Counted from the first letter of the stretch, positions 18,884 to 27,644 are shown. The stretch: 64,000 nucleotides of DNA from Allobosea sp. Root381 (GCF_001429395.1 NZ_LMJT01000001.1:462740-526739), one strand, 5' to 3'. Made by a program: numbers and translations. The notes: generated from the letters alone by a model not told the origin.

Positions 18884-18906
18884 CATAAGCCAAACGAATG
18901 CTTATG
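18884..18906. promoter_or_regulatory. Candidate LysR operator between DUF1127 gene and LysR gene
   Basis: CATAAGC (18884-18890) and GCTTATG (18900-18906) are perfect inverted 7-bp arms spaced by nine bases. The dyad has the size and T-N11-A symmetry of LysR-type operators and lies in the divergent intergenic region, 45 bases before the LysR start. Confidence 0.6.
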
Positions 18907-18950
18907 ATGCTTGACACCACGGTTATTGATGAACCGATTTGAGGCCCGAC

Positions 18951-19832
18951 ATGGCGCATGTGCTCGACGCCGACCAGCTCAAGACCTTCGTCGCGATCGC
19001 CGATACGGGGTCGTTTACGCGTGCGGCCGAGATCGTCTTCAAGACACAATCGGCCGTCTCGATGCAGATGAAGCGGCTGGAAGAAAGGGTCGGCCGGCCA
19101 CTCTTCGGGCGCGACGGGCGCCATGCCAAGCTGACCGAGGACGGCGAGAGGCTGCTCGACTATGCGCGACGGATCGTGCGGCTGAACCTCGAATGCGTCG
19201 CCAGCTTCACCGATGCCGATCTCAAGGGCCGCATCCGACTCGGCGTACCCGACGATTACGCCGATCGCTACCTGCCGGAGATCCTGGCGCGGTTCGCGCG
19301 CTCGAATCCGCGGGCCGAGGTCACGGTCGTCTGCGAGCCGACGCCGATGCTGGCCGAGCGGATCGCCACCGGCGACATCGACCTCGCCATCGTCACCCAT
19401 ACCGAAAGCCGCGGCCAGGGCGAGATCATCCGCATCGAGCCGCTGCTCTGGGTGACCTCGGCGCGGCATGCGGTGCATGAGGAGGATCCGCTGCCGCTGG
19501 CGCTGGGGCGGCCGACCTGCAACTGGCGGCAGGCGGCGGTCGATGCGCTGGAGACCAAGGGCCGCCGCTTCAGAGTTCTCTATGCGAGCTGGAACTCGAC
19601 CGCCGTCGGCGCCGCCGTTGTTGCAGGCCTCGCCATATCGGTGCTGCCGGAGAGCGCGGTGAGGCCCGGCATGCGCATCCTCGGGCCCGCCGACGGATTC
19701 GCGACGCTACCCTCCTGCAAGATCGGGCTGCTGCGTACGCGCTTCGACCCCTCGGTGCTCTCGAACGCGCTGGCCGAGCACATCATCCAGAGCCTGGACA
19801 ACCTGGCCAGCTTCAAGACCGCGGCGGAATAG
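18951..19832 (+). CDS. LysR family transcriptional regulator
   Basis: A 293-residue regulator. The N-terminal winged helix reads LDADQLKTFVAIADTGSFTR, then AAEIVFKTQSAVSMQMKRLE, and is followed by the effector-binding domain (GRIRLGVPDDYADRYLPEIL, GDIDLAIVTH). ATG at 18951 has GAGG six bases upstream; the upstream ATG at 18939 has no ribosome binding site. It is divergent from the DUF1127 gene with a LysR-like palindrome between them. The arrangement recalls VtlR, which activates DUF1127 genes, but that identity is only a suggestion. Confidence 0.92.
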   Translation: MAHVLDADQLKTFVAIADTGSFTRAAEIVFKTQSAVSMQMKRLEERVGRPLFGRDGRHAKLTEDGERLLDYARRIVRLNLECVASFTDADLKGRIRLGVPDDYADRYLPEILARFARSNPRAEVTVVCEPTPMLAERIATGDIDLAIVTHTESRGQGEIIRIEPLLWVTSARHAVHEEDPLPLALGRPTCNWRQAAVDALETKGRRFRVLYASWNSTAVGAAVVAGLAISVLPESAVRPGMRILGPADGFATLPSCKIGLLRTRFDPSVLSNALAEHIIQSLDNLASFKTAAE

Positions 19833-19835
19833 GCT

Positions 19836-19860
19836 TGATCGGCCGGGCTTGCCCGGATCA
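19836..19860. terminator. Bidirectional hairpin between LysR and Flp pilin genes
   Basis: CCGGGC (19843-19848) and GCCCGG (19851-19856) pair over a TT loop. The stem is extended by TGAT/ATCA with a three-base bulge. The pilin stop codon lies in the outer arm. There is no T tract. Confidence 0.45.
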
Positions 19861-20043
19861 GCGAAGACCGTCCAGGACGCCGCCGGTCATCGCGCTGACG
19901 TTCATGCCGATCTGGGTGAGAACGGCGACGGCGGCGATCGAGATCAGGGCGGCGATGAAGCAATATTCGAGCGCCGTCGCCCCGCGTTCATCGCGGGTAA
20001 AGGTCACGAGGATGGCTGCGATCTGACGCATGCGCCGGACCAT
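19858..20043 (-). CDS. Flp/Fap family type IVb pilin
   Basis: A 61-residue pilin precursor with the short basic leader and the prepilin peptidase site in DERGATALEY, followed by a single hydrophobic helix (FIAALISIAAVAVL). Flp pilins are assembled by the Tad machinery and mediate surface attachment. No tad genes or other pilins occur in the window, so assembly would depend on a locus elsewhere. An alternative start is the ATG at 20031. Confidence 0.88.
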   Translation of the reverse strand: MVRRMRQIAAILVTFTRDERGATALEYCFIAALISIAAVAVLTQIGMNVSAMTGGVLDGLR

Positions 20044-20136
20044 ACCGGCCGAGTCCCGCCAAACTGTTAATGCGAAATCGCAAATCGCTGGAACACACGG
20101 ATTTCGTGCGCGTGGACAGCGTCCTGACGGGTCGCA

Positions 20137-20246
20137 CCGTCTTTCCGGGGCAGGCCGCAGGCCTGAGCCCGGTGCCGCACATTATCCTGAGGCCGCAGCG
20201 TTCTTGGATTCCGGGCTCTTCGCTCCGCGAAGCCCCGGAAAGACGG
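20137..20246. repeat. Dispersed palindromic repeat, type A copy 1
   Basis: Perfect 15-bp terminal inverted arms (CCGTCTTTCCGGGGC and GCCCCGGAAAGACGG) enclose CAGGCCGCAGGCCTGAGCC and, further in, TTCCGGGCTCTTCGC. A second member is at 36571-36717. The two copies differ in the outer arm by an A/T exchange that is compensated on the other side. Small open frames here are repeat artefacts, and the 20044-20287 gap holds no gene. Confidence 0.75.
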
Positions 20247-20287
20247 CATATTCCTGGCGGTAGGGTCCAGCCTGATCGGAAGGCGCG

Positions 20288-21685
20288 CTAAAAGGCGCAG
20301 TCCCGGAAAAGCGGCGCGATCTCGGTGCCCCATTCGGCGCGGTAGCGCGCGGCGAGCTGCTGCGCCAACGTGCGGTCGCCGGCGACGATGGCGTAGAGCG
20401 GGTCGAGGAAGATGGTTTCGTCGGCACCCGCTTCATTGCGGCGGGCGCGGCGCGCGAGCCCGGCGCGCGACAGCACCAGGACCTCGCGTGCGAGGTCGCG
20501 CAGCTTCCGGCCGGCAATGGTCGCGCCGAGGCCCGCCTTCGGCACGGCATCGCGCAGCGCCTGGCGCTCCTCGTCGGTCCAGCCCTTGACCAGGTCCCAG
20601 GCCGCATCGAGCGAGGTCTGGTCGTAGAGCAGCCCGACCCAGAAGGCCGGGAGCGCGTTCAGCATCTCGGGCGGGCCGGCATCGGCGCCGCGCATCTCGA
20701 GGAAGCGCTTCAAACGGACCTCGGGAAACAGCGTCGAGAGATGGTTCGCCCAGTCGGAAATGGTGGCGCGCTCGCCCGGCAGCTGCGCCAGCTTGCCGGC
20801 GAGCAGGTCGCGGAAGGAGGCACCGGCAACGTCGTGATAGATATCGCCACGCTTGACGAAATACATGGGAACGTCGAGCGCCCAGTCGACATAGGCCTCG
20901 TAGGACATGCCCTCGTCGAAGGCGAAGGCGATCATGCCGGAGCGGGCCTTGTCGGTGTCGCGCCAGATCTCAGAGCGCATCGACTGGAAGCCGTTGAGCT
21001 GCCCTTCCGTGAAGGGCGAGGCGGCGAAGAGCGCGGTGGCCAGCGGCTGCAGGGCGAGCGAGACCCTGAGCTTGCGGACCATGTCGGCCTCGGTGCCGAA
21101 ATCGAGATTCACCTGGACCGTGCAGGTGCGGAACATCATGTCGAGGCCGCGCGTACCGACCTTCGGCATGTAGTTCGCCATGATCTTGTAGCGGCCCTTG
21201 GGCATCACCGGGGTCTGTGCCCGGGTCCAGAGCGGCGAATGGCCGAGCGCGACGAAGCCGATGCCATGCGGCTCGGCCACCGCCTTGACGTCGGCGAGGT
21301 GCTGGGCGAGCTCGGCCGCCGTCTCATGGACGGTCTCGACCGGCGCGCCGGACAGCTCGAACTGGCCACCGGGCTCCAGCGAGATCGCGCCGCCGCCCGC
21401 CGGCCCGCCGAGGCCGATGACGTGGCCGGCGTCCACGATCGGCTCCCAGCCGAGCCTGGCCTGCATGCCCTCCAGAAGATGGCGGATGCCGCCGGCGGCT
21501 TTGCGCCCGTCAGAACCTGGGCGCCCCTCATAGGGAACGGGCGAGAGATCGTCGCGATAGAAAGGAAATTTCTCGTGCTCGGTGCCGAGCCGGAAGGCCG
21601 AGGCCGGCTTTTCACCGGCGGCGATCCAGGAGATCAGTTCGTCCTTGGAACCGACCGGGGTCGAATCGGACACATCGCGAGCCAT
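20288..21685 (-). CDS. gshA: Glutamate-cysteine ligase, plant/alphaproteobacterial type
   Basis: A 465-residue GCS2-fold ligase making gamma-glutamylcysteine, the first step to glutathione. Characteristic stretches are RLGTEHEKFPF near the N-terminus, ISLEPGGQFELSGAP, TVQVNLDF, and RFLEMRGADAGPP in the second half. This is the type shared by alphaproteobacteria and plants, distinct from the enterobacterial GshA. Length is normal. It sits between rsmE and the flanking repeat; a YbdK-like ligase gene lies upstream on the same strand. Confidence 0.95.
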   Translation of the reverse strand: MARDVSDSTPVGSKDELISWIAAGEKPASAFRLGTEHEKFPFYRDDLSPVPYEGRPGSDGRKAAGGIRHLLEGMQARLGWEPIVDAGHVIGLGGPAGGGAISLEPGGQFELSGAPVETVHETAAELAQHLADVKAVAEPHGIGFVALGHSPLWTRAQTPVMPKGRYKIMANYMPKVGTRGLDMMFRTCTVQVNLDFGTEADMVRKLRVSLALQPLATALFAASPFTEGQLNGFQSMRSEIWRDTDKARSGMIAFAFDEGMSYEAYVDWALDVPMYFVKRGDIYHDVAGASFRDLLAGKLAQLPGERATISDWANHLSTLFPEVRLKRFLEMRGADAGPPEMLNALPAFWVGLLYDQTSLDAAWDLVKGWTDEERQALRDAVPKAGLGATIAGRKLRDLAREVLVLSRAGLARRARRNEAGADETIFLDPLYAIVAGDRTLAQQLAARYRAEWGTEIAPLFRDCAF

Positions 21686-21892
21686 GGGCGCTCCGGCAGA
21701 AAAACGAGAGGCCAGGCTTCCGCCCGCGCTTCGCTGCGCGGTGGATCAGGCTCCAGGAGAGCCAGACATAGGCGAGCGCGCCACGCTCGACAACGACCTC
21801 CGCTTTGCGTTCGCGGAAGAGCGACGAACGGCCGGCGCAGGGCGTGCGGGCCGCGGACATCGCCTTCAGTCACGCAGCGGTCTGGAATTCGC

Positions 21893-23062
21893 TCAGGCAG
21901 CACCGCGGCGGAGCGCTGCGTCGTGGCCCCAGCCGGTGCGGTCGAGCCTCGTCTCGGAGGCGATCCAGTCGACCACCGCCGAAAGCCCGGCCGCCTGGCC
22001 GCCATCGCGCAGGCGCGCCTCCTCATAGACCGCGAGTTGCACATCGGCGCTGGTGCCGGCGGCCGCGAGCTCGCGGCAGCTGGCGAGCTCGGCGCGGCAG
22101 CCGAGTGCCGCCGCATCCTCGGCGAGCCGGGCGACGAGATCGTCGACGATCTCCGGCACGCTGCGCATGCTGCGGCTTTCGGCATCGATCAGCCCGCCAT
22201 GGACGCCATAGCGCTGGGCGCGCCAGAGATTTTCCGCCGCGATGGCGCGCGCGGCCGCGGTCAGATTCGCATTGAGCTTCGGCTGACGGAGCAGGTGCCG
22301 GACCAGGCAGCGATAGAGCGCCGCGATGGCGAGCGTGTCCTCCAGGCGCGTACAGCTGTCGGCGATGCGCAGTTCCAGCGTCGGATGCTTGTGGGAGGGG
22401 CGGATCGCCCACCAGATATAGCCCGCATCCTTGATCGCCCCGGCTGCGACCATCGTCTCGACATAGGCGCGATAATCCTCCGGCTCGGTGAACAGTTCGG
22501 GCAGGCCGGTGCGCGGCAATTCGCCATAGGCGGCGAGGCGATAGCCCATCAGCCCCGTTCGCCGGCCCTGCCAGAAGGGCGAGGAGGTGGAGAGCGCCAG
22601 CAGCAGCGGCAGGAACGGCATGGTCCGCGCCATCAGGCGGATACGCTCGTCCTCGTCCTTCACCTCGACATGGACGTGCAGCCCGCAGAGCTGGTTGCGG
22701 CTGCCGAGCATCTGCAGGTCGCGCATCAGCGTGTCGTAGCGGGATGCCTCGGTGGCGTGCTGGCGCGCCCAGGCCGCGCTCGGATGCGTACCGCAGGCGA
22801 GCAACAGCATGTCGTGCTCGAGGGCGAGGCCGGCCAGGCCGGTCCGCAGGGCGGTCAGCGCGCTCCGCGCCTCTCCCATCGATTTGCAGACAGGCGTCGC
22901 GACCTCGATCTGCGATTGCAGCATCTCGCGCTGGACCTCGTGGGGGAACATCGCCTGGGTGGCGGCGATGAAGGTCGGAGATACCTTGCGCACGACCCCC
23001 CTGCTCCCGGCATCCGACAGGAAATACTCTTCCTCGATTCCGAAGCGGCAGGCTTCGTTCAT
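21893..23062 (-). CDS. YbdK-type carboxylate-amine ligase (GCS2 family)
   Basis: A 389-residue protein of the glutamate-cysteine ligase type 2/YbdK group. Typical segments are FGIEEEYFL at the N-terminus, SQIEVATPVC, CGLHVHVEV, and the arginine-rich HPTLELRIADSC. YbdK proteins have weak glutamate-cysteine ligase activity in vitro and no settled role. The start at 23062 is preferred, because GAGG is properly spaced; ATG 23071 lies immediately beside it. It lies next to the true gshA on the same strand, separated by 207 bases. Function remains open. Confidence 0.9.
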   Translation of the reverse strand: MNEACRFGIEEEYFLSDAGSRGVVRKVSPTFIAATQAMFPHEVQREMLQSQIEVATPVCKSMGEARSALTALRTGLAGLALEHDMLLLACGTHPSAAWARQHATEASRYDTLMRDLQMLGSRNQLCGLHVHVEVKDEDERIRLMARTMPFLPLLLALSTSSPFWQGRRTGLMGYRLAAYGELPRTGLPELFTEPEDYRAYVETMVAAGAIKDAGYIWWAIRPSHKHPTLELRIADSCTRLEDTLAIAALYRCLVRHLLRQPKLNANLTAAARAIAAENLWRAQRYGVHGGLIDAESRSMRSVPEIVDDLVARLAEDAAALGCRAELASCRELAAAGTSADVQLAVYEEARLRDGGQAAGLSAVVDWIASETRLDRTGWGHDAALRRGAA

Positions 23063-23222
23063 GGCATTCATCCTCGTCGGGTCGCTCGCATCAGGGGTGC
23101 CGGCGAATCGCCCGCACCCCGGCTGCAGACCGGCGCGCCAGCCTGCTCCCGATTGAGTCGAGAATGCGTCCCCAGCATGAGCGGGAAACGGCCAAGCCGG
23201 CGGCACGTTCCGCCGCTGCGGG

Positions 23223-23969
23223 CTATTGCCGCGGCCAGTCGCCCAGAACCGCCTGGACCAGTGTCAGCGCGGCGACGGCGGCCGTGTCGGCGCGCAGGAT
23301 GCGCGGGCCGAGCGACAGCGGCAGCGTCTCCGGCCGCGCCAGTATCCGGCGGCGCTCGGCCTCGTCGAAGCCGCCCTCCGGCCCGATCAGCACGGCCAGC
23401 GGCCCGGGCTTCCGACCCGCCAGCGCAGCCAGCGGGCTTTCCTGCGCCATCGCCTCGTCGCAGAAGACCAGCAGGCGGCCGGGCTCGAGCGCGTCGAGCG
23501 CCGCATCGAGCGGGCGCTCGGGCCTGATTTCCGGCAGGGTCAGGATGCCGCACTGCTCGGCGGCCTCGATCGCATTGGCGCGCAAGCGGTCGAGATTGAG
23601 CCGCGAAACCTGGGTGCGTCGGGTCAGGACGGGCTGCAGCACGCCTGCCCCCATCTCGATTGCCTTCTGCGCGATGTAGTCGAGGCGCGCATGCTTGAGC
23701 GGCGCGAAGAGATAGATCAGATCGGGCGCCGGCGGCTGGTCCTTCGTCCGGCGCAGCGCGGTCAGGCTCGCCTGCTTGCGGCCCTCGGCCGAAATCGCGG
23801 CCAGCCATTCGCCGTCGCGCCCGTTGAAGATCAGCACGGTGTCGTCCTGCTTCAGGCGCAGCACGTTGAGGAGGTAATTCGCCTGCTCGCGCTCGAGCGG
23901 CAGTCGCCCTCCTTCTGCGAGGTCGCCCTCCAGGAAGAGCCGATAGCGGGCGAAATCGGGAACGGACAT
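23223..23969 (-). CDS. rsmE: 16S rRNA m3U1498 methyltransferase
   Basis: A 248-residue SPOUT-class methyltransferase modifying U1498 in 16S rRNA. The C-terminal knot is clear: VLIGPEGGFDEAE followed by LSLGPRILRADTAAVAAL. The N-terminal PUA-like part ends with GRDGEW, and YIAQKAIEMGA starts the catalytic domain. The in-frame ORF runs upstream to 24179, but ATG 23969 gives the family N-terminus and has AGGAAG upstream. rsmE beside gshA is a common arrangement in Rhizobiales. Confidence 0.95.
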   Translation of the reverse strand: MSVPDFARYRLFLEGDLAEGGRLPLEREQANYLLNVLRLKQDDTVLIFNGRDGEWLAAISAEGRKQASLTALRRTKDQPPAPDLIYLFAPLKHARLDYIAQKAIEMGAGVLQPVLTRRTQVSRLNLDRLRANAIEAAEQCGILTLPEIRPERPLDAALDALEPGRLLVFCDEAMAQESPLAALAGRKPGPLAVLIGPEGGFDEAERRRILARPETLPLSLGPRILRADTAAVAALTLVQAVLGDWPRQ

Positions 23970-24196
23970 CGGCTGGACGGCTTCCTGAAGACTTTTAATG
24001 GGCAGCCAGTTACGGCAACGCTCGCGCGAAAACCGCCACAATCTCGGGTTATCGGCAAGCATCATCGCCGAATGGAATGGAAAAGTCCGGCCCGCAAGAG
24101 TTGGACTTGCATTGGTCCTTGGCGCCAACACAGCCTTGCTGTTAAGGAAATCGCGCAGGGCCCGCGCCCTCGCAGGCAATTTCGGAGCGTGACAAG

Positions 24197-24673
24197 ATGC
24201 GGCTAAGGATGGCTTCCGGGGTGATCGCGACGATGGGGCTCGCTGTGGCTGCCTTCATCGATGCCACCCCTGCGCGTGCGCAGGCCTCGGGCTGTGAGCA
24301 GATCCAGAAGCTGCTCCAGGAGAGGCAGACGATCGTCGCCTCGCTGAACGCCTCGCAGAAAGCGAAGCGCAAGCTGACGCCGCAGCAGGCCTGCGGCACC
24401 CTGGGCAAGCTCGTCAGCAACGGCAACGCCGCCGTGAAGTTCGCCACCGACAACCAGGATTGGTGCCAGATCCCGGCTTCCTTCATCGACGGCATGAAGG
24501 CGGACAACGAGAAGGCGAGCGGCATCCGCAATCAGGCCTGCAATGCGGTGAAGCAGCAGGCCGAGATGATGCGCCGGGCGCAGAAGCAGGCCCAGCAGGG
24601 TGCAGGCAATCCGTTCGGCGGCGCCGATGCTATCACCGGCGGCGGCATGCGCATCCCGCAGGGCGCTCTCTAA
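24197..24673 (+). CDS. Conserved secreted hypothetical protein
   Basis: A 158-residue protein with a signal peptide (cleavage after ARA at about 28). The mature part is helical and contains four cysteines (CEQI, ACGTL, WCQIP, ACNAV), suggesting two disulfides. The C-terminus is Gly-rich (GAGNPFGGADAITGGG). GGAG precedes the start. I do not recognise a functional family. It is followed 12 bases later by ubiA in the same direction. Confidence 0.75.
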   Translation: MRLRMASGVIATMGLAVAAFIDATPARAQASGCEQIQKLLQERQTIVASLNASQKAKRKLTPQQACGTLGKLVSNGNAAVKFATDNQDWCQIPASFIDGMKADNEKASGIRNQACNAVKQQAEMMRRAQKQAQQGAGNPFGGADAITGGGMRIPQGAL

Positions 24674-24685
24674 GCGTCCGCCCTC

Positions 24686-25660
24686 GTGACGGCCACGCCC
24701 GAACCGGCACCCGCCCCTCTCGGAAACGGCCCGGGCGCGCCTTTGCCGGACGCGTTGAGTGGCCATTGGGTCGATACGCGGGCGCCGCAGGCGACGCGGC
24801 CTTTCCTCAAGCTGGCGCGGATGGAGCGGCCGATCGGCTGGTGGCTCCTGCTGCTGCCATGCTGGTGGGCGGCGGGGCTTGCGGCCATCGCAGCCGGGCA
24901 TCCCTACCCTGATCCCTGGCACTGCCTGCTCTTCCTGATCGGCGCGATCGCGATGCGCGGCGCCGGCTGCACCTTCAACGACATCATCGACCGCAAGCTC
25001 GATGCTCAGGTGGCGCGCACGCGCGGGCGGCCCCTGCCCTCGGGCCAGGTCACGGTGCGGGCCGCCGCGCTGTTCATGGTCGGGCTGTCGCTGATCGGGC
25101 TCGTCGTGCTGCTGCAGTTCAACGCCTTCACCATCGCGGCCGGGATCGCCTCGCTCGTGATCGTGGCGATCTATCCGTTCATGAAGCGGATCACCAACCT
25201 GCCGCAGTTCGTGCTCGGCCTCGCCTTCTCATGGGGCGGACTGCTCGGCTGGAGCGCGGTCTTCGGACGCCTCGATGCGCCGGCCTTCCTGATCTACGCC
25301 GCCGCCGTGGTCTGGACGGTCGGCTACGACACGATCTACGCGCTGCAGGACATCGAGGACGACGTGATCGCCGGCATCAAGTCGAGCGCGCGCTATTTCG
25401 GCGATCATGGCCGGGAGGCCATCGCGCTGTGCTTCGCGCTCGCAGTGGTGCTTGCGGGTCTTGCGGCCTGGACAGCCGGAGGCGGACCGATCGCCTTCGC
25501 CGGCCTTGCGGCCTTCGCCGGCCATCTCGGCTGGCAGGTCTCCAGGATCAAAGGCGCAACCTCGCCGGTGGCGCTCGCGATTTTCCGGTCGAACCAGAAT
25601 GCCGGGCTGCTGCTGGCGACAGGCTTCGCGCTCGACGCGCTGGCACGTTCCGCCTTCTAG
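24686..25660 (+). CDS. ubiA: 4-hydroxybenzoate polyprenyltransferase
   Basis: A 324-residue membrane enzyme that prenylates 4-hydroxybenzoate for ubiquinone. Both Asp-rich motifs are present: NDIIDRKLDAQVARTRGRPL and DIEDDVIAGIKSSARYFG. About eight to nine transmembrane helices follow the N-terminal RPIGWWLLLLPCWWA. The start is GTG at 24686. The first 30 residues are a Pro-rich leader common in alphaproteobacterial UbiA. It is convergent with a DUF6101-like gene across a repeat. Confidence 0.95.
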   Translation: MTATPEPAPAPLGNGPGAPLPDALSGHWVDTRAPQATRPFLKLARMERPIGWWLLLLPCWWAAGLAAIAAGHPYPDPWHCLLFLIGAIAMRGAGCTFNDIIDRKLDAQVARTRGRPLPSGQVTVRAAALFMVGLSLIGLVVLLQFNAFTIAAGIASLVIVAIYPFMKRITNLPQFVLGLAFSWGGLLGWSAVFGRLDAPAFLIYAAAVVWTVGYDTIYALQDIEDDVIAGIKSSARYFGDHGREAIALCFALAVVLAGLAAWTAGGGPIAFAGLAAFAGHLGWQVSRIKGATSPVALAIFRSNQNAGLLLATGFALDALARSAF

Positions 25661-25699
25661 GAGCGGTCCGTTTTCACGAAACCGCGCTGAAGCGCTGTT

Positions 25700-25784
25700 C
25701 CGTCATTGCGAGCGCAGCGAAGCAATCCAGGGGCGGCAGCGCTCTACGCCTCCCTGGATTGCTTCGCTGCGCTCGCAATGACGG
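25700..25784. repeat. Dispersed palindromic repeat, type C
   Basis: Two 33-base arms (25700-25732 and 25752-25784) are exact reverse complements around a 19-base loop. The arms begin CCGTCATTGCGAGCGCAGCG. The element resembles the GTCATTGCGAGCGCAGCGAA repeats scattered in Bosea and Bradyrhizobium genomes. It lies in the convergent gap after ubiA and could form a very stable hairpin. Confidence 0.85.
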
Positions 25785-25917
25785 CAGTTGATGCGACTCA
25801 AGCCCGGCACAAGCTTGGAGCGCGACAGTATCGCATCGTCACGCGATTGCGCGCTCACTCCGGGACGGGCGGCAGGCCCGAACCGGAATGACGAGGAGGT
25901 CTCCACCGATGGCGACG

Positions 25918-26439
25918 TCAGTCCGTCAGGCGCTCTCCGCCGACGACCACGGGCCGCTCGGCCAGCCGGCCGGTCTTGCGCCGCACGAGGAAGCGGGGGC
26001 GGCGGCCGTTCAGGAAGGAATGGCGGCGACGGACGCGGATCGGCCCGAGTGCGACACGGCCGATCTGCGGAAAGGGCTCGCTGATGTCGCCGTCGCTGGT
26101 CTCGAGCAGCAGCGGCATGCCGCTGGCGCGGCCGAAATCGCGCCACAGCGCGACCGCATCCTCCTGATCCACCGTGGCGACGACGATCGAGCGCCCGTCT
26201 CCGGCGGTCAGCGCAAGCTGGAACAGCTCGTCGTCTCCGGCGGCATTCGCCAGCCGCAGCGCCACGCCGCGCCAGCCGGCGGCGCCGCGCAGGATGCGTA
26301 CGGAGCCGATGCGCTCGATCCGCGGCGCATCCGGCTGCGCCGGCATCGGATTGCGTGGAACGGTCGTGGGGTCGGTCGCGAAACCGGGACAATTCGGCAT
26401 GAAACCGAACTCCCCGGCGGCCGTCGTGACTCTCGCCAT
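25918..26439 (-). CDS. DUF6101-like hypothetical protein
   Basis: A 173-residue soluble protein. The C-terminal third (RVRRRHSFLNGRRPRFLVRR followed by KTGRLAERPVVVGGERL) recalls DUF6101, a family of unknown function confined to Rhizobiales and found near ubiA and the Kdo genes. The assignment rests on general similarity from memory, not a search. GAGAGG ten bases upstream supports the start. It faces away from cysQ and towards ubiA. Confidence 0.65.
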   Translation of the reverse strand: MARVTTAAGEFGFMPNCPGFATDPTTVPRNPMPAQPDAPRIERIGSVRILRGAAGWRGVALRLANAAGDDELFQLALTAGDGRSIVVATVDQEDAVALWRDFGRASGMPLLLETSDGDISEPFPQIGRVALGPIRVRRRHSFLNGRRPRFLVRRKTGRLAERPVVVGGERLTD

Positions 26440-26688
26440 CTGTGTAACGCCTCTCTCTAATCCCTGCCGCGACGGAGCCCTCTGTGCAGTCCGGGGCTCT
26501 CGTGCTTGCTGGGCGAGAGTTGGGTCCCAGGTGTCTCCGAGCGCTTAAGCGGTTGGGTTAAAGGAGCGTGATCTGCGCCTTCCAATGGCCTCAATGGCCG
26601 GTTTCAAGCAGGATGCTTGACGGAATCTTTCGTTTCTTCTGCGCATTTTCGGCTTGAAGCGCAGCATCGCCATCCATACGGAACCAGC

Positions 26689-27516
26689 ATGAGCATGCCC
26701 CCGCTGCCCGACGCCACCGACCTCCTGCAAGCCGTCCACGCGGCCTGCCTGGAGGCGGGCGAGATCGCCGTCGACCTGTTCCGCCCTGGCGAGCGGACCG
26801 CCGCCCGGACATGGTCGAAGAGCGGCGGCTCTCCCGTGACCGAAGCCGATATCGGGGTCGATACCTTCCTGCGCATCCGGCTCGAAGCCCTGCTCCCGGA
26901 GGCAGCCTGGCTGTCGGAGGAAACCATCGACGACGCGCTGCGGCTGAAGCGACGCTTCGTCTGGGTGGTCGATCCGATCGACGGGACGCGCGCCTTCATG
27001 AACGGCCTGCCGGACTGGGCGGTCTGCGTGGCGCTGCTCGACCAGGGCGAGCCCGTGCTCGGCATCGTCCATGCGCCGGCCTGCGACGCGACCTACCAGG
27101 CCCTGCGCGGCGGCGGCGCGACGCGTAACGGCAACGCCATCGCCACCTCGGCCGCCACGACGCTCGCCGCCGCCCGCATCGCCGGGCCGAAGCCGATGGT
27201 CGATGCGCTGGCGGAAATCGCGCGCATCGAGCCGGTCGACAAGATTCCGTCGCTCGCTCTCAGGCTGACACGGATCGCGGATGCGACGATCGATGCCGGG
27301 CTGATCTCGACCGATGCGCGCGACTGGGACCTCGCCGCCGCCGACCTGATCCTGCAGGAGGCGGGCGGCTTGCTGAGCGGAACCGACGGCGAAGCGGTCG
27401 TCTACAACAGGGAAACGCCGATCCATGGCAGGCTGATCGCGAGCGCCGGCGGGCTGTCGGCGCCCCTGCTGGCGGCGATGCGACGCCTGCGCGACGCAGG
27501 GCCGCAGCGGCTCTGA
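26689..27516 (+). CDS. Inositol-monophosphatase-fold phosphatase, CysQ/nucleotidase type
   Basis: A 275-residue metal-dependent phosphatase. The metal sites are visible as SEET (motif 1), DPIDGTRAF (motif 2) and DARDWDLAAADLI (motif 3). The family includes 3'(2'),5'-bisphosphate nucleotidase CysQ and inositol monophosphatases. In Rhizobiales this gene heads the DUF4170-DUF374-waaA-lpxK cluster, as here, and is usually called CysQ-like. ATG 26689 lies next to another at 26695. The true substrate is unresolved. Confidence 0.88.
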   Translation: MSMPPLPDATDLLQAVHAACLEAGEIAVDLFRPGERTAARTWSKSGGSPVTEADIGVDTFLRIRLEALLPEAAWLSEETIDDALRLKRRFVWVVDPIDGTRAFMNGLPDWAVCVALLDQGEPVLGIVHAPACDATYQALRGGGATRNGNAIATSAATTLAAARIAGPKPMVDALAEIARIEPVDKIPSLALRLTRIADATIDAGLISTDARDWDLAAADLILQEAGGLLSGTDGEAVVYNRETPIHGRLIASAGGLSAPLLAAMRRLRDAGPQRL

Positions 27517-27644
27517 CGCCTTTTTGTCGGCAATGGCGCTATTGCTGTGCCGATCTGCGCCGCTCGGCACTCGCGTGTGACGCGCGTATGGCTTAACTGG
27601 TGCCGCGCGGTTCCGGATCAGAACCGCTCGTAGCGGAGAGAACA

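Noticed and set aside
20741..23527. 928-codon plus-strand frame across gshA and the YbdK-like gene
   Set aside because: It is the mirror of two well-supported minus-strand genes and ignores their gap; its composition (Arg, Gly, His, Asp) is that of an antisense frame.
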